From: Actinomycetes bacterium | GTDB taxonomy: Bacteria > Actinomycetota > Actinomycetes > Propionibacteriales > Propionibacteriaceae | Assembly: GCA_023458095.1 (NCBI GenBank) | Contig: JAEXAS010000031.1 | Coordinates: forward strand, 1 to 11,612 | Direction of reading: 5' to 3' | DNA: 11,612 bases | Notes under the pieces: model-generated | Databases searched by the model: none | Told to the model about the DNA's origin: nothing | Seen by the model: only the letters and a program-made list of their open reading frames with translations | Translations under genes and position numbers: made by a program | Shown here: piece by piece, positions 7,269 through 11,612 of the stretch | Layout: each line of letters starts with the position of its first letter | Position numbering within the stretch: the stretch's first letter is position 1

Positions 7269-8737
7269 GCATAGGAGCAGTTGAAGCTCTTGTTGGCCAG
7301 TGGGAAGTCCGGCACGATCACCTCGTTCAAGGCCACCGGCAGACCTGGCCAGGTGAGGAATGACGGATCCACCACCTTGAGCCTGCGCACCACCCCAGCC
7401 GGACCGAGTTCGACCCGATGCACCACAGTGCCGCGCCAGGCCTCCACCACTCCCAGCCCGGCTTCACCGCCTTGGCTTGATGCGTTCGCGGCTTCGGTGG
7501 GCGACTCCGCGGCGATCCGATCTGCCAGATCGGCGACCAGGTGGGCCGACACGGCGACCTCAGCGGCCCGGACGTCGAAGCGGGCTCGAACATCGCCGCT
7601 GTGCCGAATCACCGAAGCGAAGCCCGACCCAAGCTCGACGAACGGCTGGTCGACGCGGGCGTCGATGGCCACCCCGCTGGCGCGGGCCACATAGCCCAGC
7701 ACTCCCAACCGCTCGGCCTGTTCGGTCGGCAGCACCGCTGTGGTGTTGAACCGGTTGGCGACCAAGGAATGGCTCGTGGCGATGTCGGCCAACTCTGCGA
7801 CCTCGGCAGCCACCGCAGCGATCAGGTCGACATCTGCGGCAGTACGCAACTCGGCCCCACCCAGGCTCAGGGCGCCGCGCAGCAGGCGATGGCCGGTGAG
7901 CGCTGCATTGTGGCGCAGGAGTTGTTCGCGCAGCCGCCCGGCTTGGGCGTTGGCGATACCGAAGCCCGCATCGTTGGCCAGCGCACCCAGGTCGTTGACA
8001 TGGTTGTAGAGCCGCTCGCACTCCAGCAGCAGGGCGCGGATCAGCAACGCTCGCGGCCCCACCTCGACGCCCAACGCATCCTCCACGGCCATCAGATAGG
8101 CCAGGCTGTGGCCGACGGCCGTGTCTCCGCTGATGCGTTCGGCCAGCTCGATTCCTTCGGTGATGCCGCGCCCGGCGAAGAGCTTCTCCACACCGCGATG
8201 GACGAAGTACAGCCGCTGATACATCCGCACGATGGTCTCCCCCACCACCGAGAAGCGGAAATGTCCCGGCTCGATGAGGCCGGCATGCACGGGCCCGACC
8301 GGGATCTCGTAAACCCCCTTGCCGGTCACTTCCATGAAAGGGAAGCCCGCCGGGGCGTCAAAGGCCTCCGGGACCACAGCGTCGGATCGAAGCGGGTAGA
8401 ACCCCGCCGGCCAATGGGCGTGACGCACCAGCCGATACGGCTGGGGATGATCGTGGGCCACGATGCCGAACAAGTCGTGCAGCTCCCGCTCAAAGCGTCC
8501 GGCCTGGTAGGAAAGGCCGGCCAGGCTGGGCACCCAGGCGTCATCGTGCGGCACCGGCAGGCTCAGCTCGGCACGGGCACCGGCCGCACCGAGGAAGACA
8601 TAGACGATGCGGAAGCCGACCTCCTCCTCGTGACCGGCCACCAGGGCCAACCGGCGATTCCGCTGTAGCTGGGCGGCGACCTCGGCGGCGAGGCCGTCGC
8701 GGGTCACGGTGATCTGATCGACCGGATGCTTCCTCAC
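7253..8737 (-). CDS. hycE: HycE/HyfG-like large subunit of an Ehr complex (fused 30-kDa and 49-kDa domains), Ni-ligand cysteines largely lost
   Basis: The 494-residue protein is soluble and should sit on the cytoplasmic face of the membrane arm. The N-terminal third is a NuoC-like 30-kDa domain with signature YQAGRFERELHDLFGI (77-92). The rest is a NuoD/[NiFe] large-subunit domain with VGPVHAGLIEPGHFRF (147-162). In true group 4 hydrogenases the motif after it is ER(V/I)CGIC...HS; here it is ERISGDTAVGHS (200-211), so both Cys positions are Ser203 and Thr206. The C-terminal DPCxxC is replaced by NKSFNC (482-487), keeping only Cys487. A [NiFe] centre is therefore unlikely, and the reaction is unknown. 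GTG 8737 is chosen: GGGAGGTG lies just upstream, and GTGA overlaps the stop of the preceding gene by 4 bases. A longer frame to 8854 runs inside that gene. M. tuberculosis Rv0087 is the expected counterpart. Confidence 0.9.
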   Translation of the reverse strand: MRKHPVDQITVTRDGLAAEVAAQLQRNRRLALVAGHEEEVGFRIVYVFLGAAGARAELSLPVPHDDAWVPSLAGLSYQAGRFERELHDLFGIVAHDHPQPYRLVRHAHWPAGFYPLRSDAVVPEAFDAPAGFPFMEVTGKGVYEIPVGPVHAGLIEPGHFRFSVVGETIVRMYQRLYFVHRGVEKLFAGRGITEGIELAERISGDTAVGHSLAYLMAVEDALGVEVGPRALLIRALLLECERLYNHVNDLGALANDAGFGIANAQAGRLREQLLRHNAALTGHRLLRGALSLGGAELRTAADVDLIAAVAAEVAELADIATSHSLVANRFNTTAVLPTEQAERLGVLGYVARASGVAIDARVDQPFVELGSGFASVIRHSGDVRARFDVRAAEVAVSAHLVADLADRIAAESPTEAANASSQGGEAGLGVVEAWRGTVVHRVELGPAGVVRRLKVVDPSFLTWPGLPVALNEVIVPDFPLANKSFNCSYAGNDL

Positions 8738-10170
8738 TGGGCACCTCCCAAGGCGGCGACTGCGGCGGTGAGCACCGGCGCCAGGGGCCACAGCGCGAAG
8801 CTGATCGCCACCGCGGCCAGCAGACCGGCCCAGATCGGCAATCGTCGCCACCACGCCGGACGCCCCGGCGCTGGCTCGCCGGCCCCCAAGGTCATGGCGA
8901 GCACTTGGCGGGTGATTCCGGCAAAGATCACCAGCAGCAGCACGCAGGCCACTGCCATGGGCCAGCCCAGTCCGCGGCTGAATCCGGCGATGATGATCGC
9001 AACCTCGGTGAAGAAGGTGACAAACGGCGGAAAGCCCAGCAGACCGGCCGTCCCCAGAAGGAAGGGGGCGCCCAGGTCGGGCCGCACTGTGAGCAGGCCA
9101 TGGACCGCAGCGATGCGATGGCTGCCGACCGCCTCCGAGATGCGACCGGCCAGCACGAACATGGTCGATTTGATCAAGCCGTGGCCCAGCACGTGCAGAA
9201 GGACCGCAGCGATGGCCAGTTCCCCACCGACGGCCGCACCGAGGGCGAGCAGCCCCATGTGCTCGATGCTGGAGTAGGCCAGCAGGCGTTTGTAGTCGGT
9301 CTGGGTGAGCATCAGCCCGGCTGCGACGGCCAGGCTCAGCAGACCACCGGTCAGCAGCAGCGTGCGCATGAGTTCGGGCCCCACAGCGGCGTCAACGACG
9401 GCCTGGATGCGCAGGATCACCGAGAAGGCCACGCTGAGCAGCACGCCCGACATCAGCCCGCTCACCGGGGCGGGAGCTTGGCTGTGAGCATCGGGCAGCC
9501 AGGAGTGCATGGGTGCCAACCCGGCTTTCGTGGCAAAGCCCAGCACGGCCAGGGCGCCGGCGAGTTTGACCATGACCGGATCGAGCGTGGCCGCATGGGT
9601 CAGCAGCGCCGTCCAGGAGACGCCGGATTCGGCGTGGCTCATCGCGGCCGCCGACAGCAGCGCCACGCCGAGGAAGGCGATGGCCACCCCGACCGCCCCC
9701 AGCACGACGTACTTCCACGCGGCCTCCAGAGCATGTTTGCCCTCGCCGGAGGCGACCAGGAAGGCGGTGGTGATGGTGGTCAGTTCGATCGCCACCCACA
9801 TCAGCCCGACATTGTCGGCCACCAAGGCCAGGCTCATCGCGGCCAGGAAGAGGTTCAGCAAGGCGGCGAACGACCCGACGCTGGAGCCGGCCTTCGCCCG
9901 AGACGGCACTCCGCCGGCGAGAGCCACGACGGCCACCGCCCCAACGACGGCGAGCATCCAGGCGCTGAGCGCATCGACGCGCAGCCAGCCTTCGATGGCT
10001 ACCACCGGCGCGGCATTCAGCACCACACTGATCAATGCGATGCCGGTCAGCAGCAGCATCGCTGCCGAGATCACCGGCAGCATCAGCGTCCAATACCGGG
10101 CACGGAAGGCGAAACCCACCCCGGCCAGCAGCAACGGCAGGGCGAGCGGAACCCACAGCAGAGCAGCCAT
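8734..10170 (-). CDS. hycQ: HyfF/HycQ-like proton-conducting membrane subunit (NuoL/M/N antiporter family)
   Basis: The 478-residue, strongly hydrophobic protein has about 14 predicted helices. It belongs to the Mrp-antiporter-like family that forms the ion channels of complex I and group 4 hydrogenases. The conserved charged residues are all present. Glu129 lies in the fifth-helix motif (LMWVAIELTTITTAF). Lys215 and His222 lie in TKAGLAPMHSWLPDAHSQAP (214-233). Lys294 lies in the QTDYKRLLAYSSIEHMG segment (290-306), and His330 and Lys334 in LGHGLIKSTMF. The proton path therefore looks functional even though the large subunit lacks the nickel ligands. ATG 10170 overlaps the upstream stop by one base (TGATG), and its own stop overlaps the GTG of the HycE-like gene, so all three are translationally coupled. 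In M. tuberculosis the matching gene is Rv0086. Confidence 0.92.
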   Translation of the reverse strand: MAALLWVPLALPLLLAGVGFAFRARYWTLMLPVISAAMLLLTGIALISVVLNAAPVVAIEGWLRVDALSAWMLAVVGAVAVVALAGGVPSRAKAGSSVGSFAALLNLFLAAMSLALVADNVGLMWVAIELTTITTAFLVASGEGKHALEAAWKYVVLGAVGVAIAFLGVALLSAAAMSHAESGVSWTALLTHAATLDPVMVKLAGALAVLGFATKAGLAPMHSWLPDAHSQAPAPVSGLMSGVLLSVAFSVILRIQAVVDAAVGPELMRTLLLTGGLLSLAVAAGLMLTQTDYKRLLAYSSIEHMGLLALGAAVGGELAIAAVLLHVLGHGLIKSTMFVLAGRISEAVGSHRIAAVHGLLTVRPDLGAPFLLGTAGLLGFPPFVTFFTEVAIIIAGFSRGLGWPMAVACVLLLVIFAGITRQVLAMTLGAGEPAPGRPAWWRRLPIWAGLLAAVAISFALWPLAPVLTAAVAALGGAQ

Positions 10171-10829
10171 CAGTCGTGCAGCTCCTTCAGCTCGGTGATG
10201 TCGGTATGCCCCTGTTGTCGCTGCATGCGCACGACCAGGACGCCGAGGATCAGCACCACGAGTAGCACGTCCAGCGAGGCGCCCAGCTCGACGGTCAGGG
10301 GCAGACCTCCTGAAGCCAGGAAGGACACCGTGGCGATGCCGTTGTCCAACACCAGGAAACCGACCAACTGAGTGATGGCCGAGCGACGGATTAAAAGCAG
10401 CCAGAAGCCGAGCAGCACCAACGAGAAACCGACCGGCAATGCCTGCCGGGCCGGGTCGGGATCCGAGCCGGCCAGCGGCACTCCCACGATGTAGGCGACC
10501 AGGGTCAGGCCGGCCGCGCCGATTAATTCCACTGCCGGATTGATCGTCGTGGGACGTTCCCGGGTTTCACCGATCAGCTTCGCGGCGCGCAACAGGGCGG
10601 CCGGCAGCACGATCGACTTCATCACCAGCACGATCGCCGCAACCAACCACACCTGCGGTTCGCCGGCATTCAGCCCGACGGTCAAGACCAGGGCGGCTAG
10701 GGCTGCGCCCTGCACCGCGAGCAGGCCAATGGAGCGCACCAGGGAGCGCCCCCAGATCTGCAGGATGGCGCTCAGCAGGAGCACCCCGGTGACGGTGGCG
10801 ATCAGTTGACTGAAAACATGCTGACTCAT
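10170..10829 (-). CDS. hycP: HyfE/HycP-like membrane subunit (NuoK-related)
   Basis: The 219-residue protein is made of about seven hydrophobic segments separated by short charged loops. It matches the HyfE class, whose C-terminal half resembles NuoK. Lys71 lies in a membrane segment (VLVMKSIVLPAAL). QLVGFLVLDNGIATVSFL (154-171) is the family core, with Asp162 where related proteins usually carry Glu (leNG). The tail after the last helix is short and hydrophilic. ATG 10829 is preceded by a clear GAGGAG ribosome site 5 bases upstream. It follows the NuoH-like gene after 9 bases and overlaps the next start by one base. It is a structural or proton-pathway subunit of the Ehr membrane arm; Rv0085 is the M. 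tuberculosis counterpart by order and type. Confidence 0.85.
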   Translation of the reverse strand: MSQHVFSQLIATVTGVLLLSAILQIWGRSLVRSIGLLAVQGAALAALVLTVGLNAGEPQVWLVAAIVLVMKSIVLPAALLRAAKLIGETRERPTTINPAVELIGAAGLTLVAYIVGVPLAGSDPDPARQALPVGFSLVLLGFWLLLIRRSAITQLVGFLVLDNGIATVSFLASGGLPLTVELGASLDVLLVVLILGVLVVRMQRQQGHTDITELKELHD

Positions 10830-10838
10830 CGCTGCTCC

Positions 10839-11612
10839 TCAGAACACCAGATAGGAGGCAGAGACCGACAGGAAGGCCAGCACGAATGACCCGGCCAGCA
10901 GCTCCGGCACCCGAAACAGGCGCAGCTTGGCGATGAACACCTCGACGGTGGCCATCAACCCTGCCGCTACCACCAGCTTCACCGCAGTGGTGGCCGCCGC
11001 GATGAGCAGCGCCAGCGGGCTGGCGTCAGCAGCAACTCCCCAAGGCACGGCAAGGTTCACCGTCAGCCCCAGCAAGGCGGTGAGCCGCAGCCAGGAACCG
11101 AACTCCAACCAGCCCAGATCCCGTCCGCCGCTTTCGAGAATCATCGCCTCGTGCACCATCGTCAGTTCCAGGTGGGTGGACGGGTTGTCGACCGGCAGTC
11201 GACCAGTTTCGGCGACCACCACCACAATCAACGCCACGATGGCCAGGATGCTGACCGGGTTCAGCAACGTCGAGAGGTCATCGCGTCGAGCCCGGACGAT
11301 GGCGGCCAAGGCCGAGGTCCCCGCCGGAACGCTGAGCGCATAGATGCTCAGCAGCACGGTGGGTTCGACCAGGGCGGTGAACATCATGTGCCGGCTGGAT
11401 CCCATGCCACCGAAGGCGGTGCCTGATTCCAGTCCAAGCATGGCCAGCGCCACCGTACCCAGCAGCAGCACCGAGACCACCACGAACAGTTCCCCGGGCG
11501 CACCGGGCAGCGACAGGGTGCTCACCAGCGGGATCAAGGCGCACAACACCAGCGAGGAGGCCATGAGCAGCAGTGGCGCCCAGGTGAGCACCGGGCTGGA
11601 GCCGGGGGCGCG
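10839..11612 (-). CDS. hycD: HyfC/HycD-like membrane subunit (NuoH family), 5' end outside window
   Basis: 257 residues are visible and the frame is open at the right edge, so the N-terminal part (roughly 50-60 residues by family length) is missing. A GTG at 11591 is in frame but internal: upstream codons continue with RAPGSSPVLTWAPLL, typical of this family before a membrane helix. About seven hydrophobic segments follow. The NuoH-type loop is present: FTALVEPTVLLSIYAL, then VVAETGRLPVDNPSTHLEL and MVHEAMILES, with conserved acidic residues thought to take part in coupling at the junction between the soluble module and the membrane arm. The product ends in YLVF. The next gene starts 9 bases on. 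By analogy with M. tuberculosis Rv0084, the genes before it should encode HyfB/NuoL-like and NuoB-like subunits. Confidence 0.92.
   Translation of the reverse strand, partial: RAPGSSPVLTWAPLLLMASSLVLCALIPLVSTLSLPGAPGELFVVVSVLLLGTVALAMLGLESGTAFGGMGSSRHMMFTALVEPTVLLSIYALSVPAGTSALAAIVRARRDDLSTLLNPVSILAIVALIVVVVAETGRLPVDNPSTHLELTMVHEAMILESGGRDLGWLEFGSWLRLTALLGLTVNLAVPWGVAADASPLALLIAAATTAVKLVVAAGLMATVEVFIAKLRLFRVPELLAGSFVLAFLSVSASYLVF

Noticed and set aside
8738..8854. Upstream extension of the HycE-like gene to 8854
   Set aside because: It overlaps the end of the HyfF-like gene and is not family-like; GTG 8737 has a good ribosome site and a GTGA junction.
8905..10371. 488-codon plus-strand frame opposite the HyfF-like gene
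   Set aside because: Gln/His/Gly/Arg-rich shadow with no recognisable domain.

Overview
This is a GC-rich window from an actinomycete (Actinomycetota). Four things point there: an orphan GroEL with a Gly-Gly-Met tail, two CIRCE operators in front of it, a DUF3263 protein (a family typical of Actinomycetota), and at least one promoter placed for leaderless translation. A member of Propionibacteriales would fit, but the sequence does not settle the family or genus.

Layout, left to right. Positions 1-488 (minus) hold the N-terminal part of a secreted GH71-type glycoside hydrolase that runs off the left edge. Positions 489-969 have no convincing gene but contain a strong minus-strand intrinsic terminator (687-725). 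A DHA2-type MFS exporter (970-2409, minus) follows, then groEL (2518-4146, minus) with its own hairpin terminator, and a control region (4258-4319) where two CIRCE sites overlap a likely promoter. A short DUF3263 gene (4441-4725, minus) is divergent from manA (4912-6099, plus). manA is coupled through a TTGA overlap to a small P-loop kinase-like gene (6096-6629). That gene converges on a GNAT acetyltransferase (6626-7081, minus), with the two stop codons overlapping. A tRNA-Thr(TGT) gene lies at 7163-7238 (plus).

From 7253 to the right edge, all on the minus strand, is the promoter-distal part of a membrane complex related to formate hydrogenlyase, hydrogenase-4 and complex I. In transcription order it encodes a NuoH/HyfC-like subunit (partial), a HyfE-like subunit, a HyfF/NuoN-like antiporter subunit and a HycE-like large subunit with a fused 30-kDa domain. 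Junctions are tight: 9 bp, then a 1-bp overlap, then a 4-bp overlap. The order matches the hycD-hycP-hycQ-hycE block of Mycobacterium tuberculosis (Rv0084-Rv0087). The large subunit is recognisable, but three of its four [NiFe]-ligand cysteine positions are Ser, Thr and Ser; only the last keeps a Cys. It is therefore best read as an energy-converting hydrogenase-related (Ehr) complex, probably not a hydrogenase, whose reaction is unknown. This is the most interesting system in the window. The remaining subunits (HyfB/NuoL-like and NuoB-like) would be expected just beyond the right edge.

The rest is a mosaic of short transcription units: heat-shock chaperone, drug exporter, mannose-6-phosphate isomerase with a partner kinase, GNAT and a tRNA. 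Apart from the manA pair and the Ehr operon they do not obviously work together.
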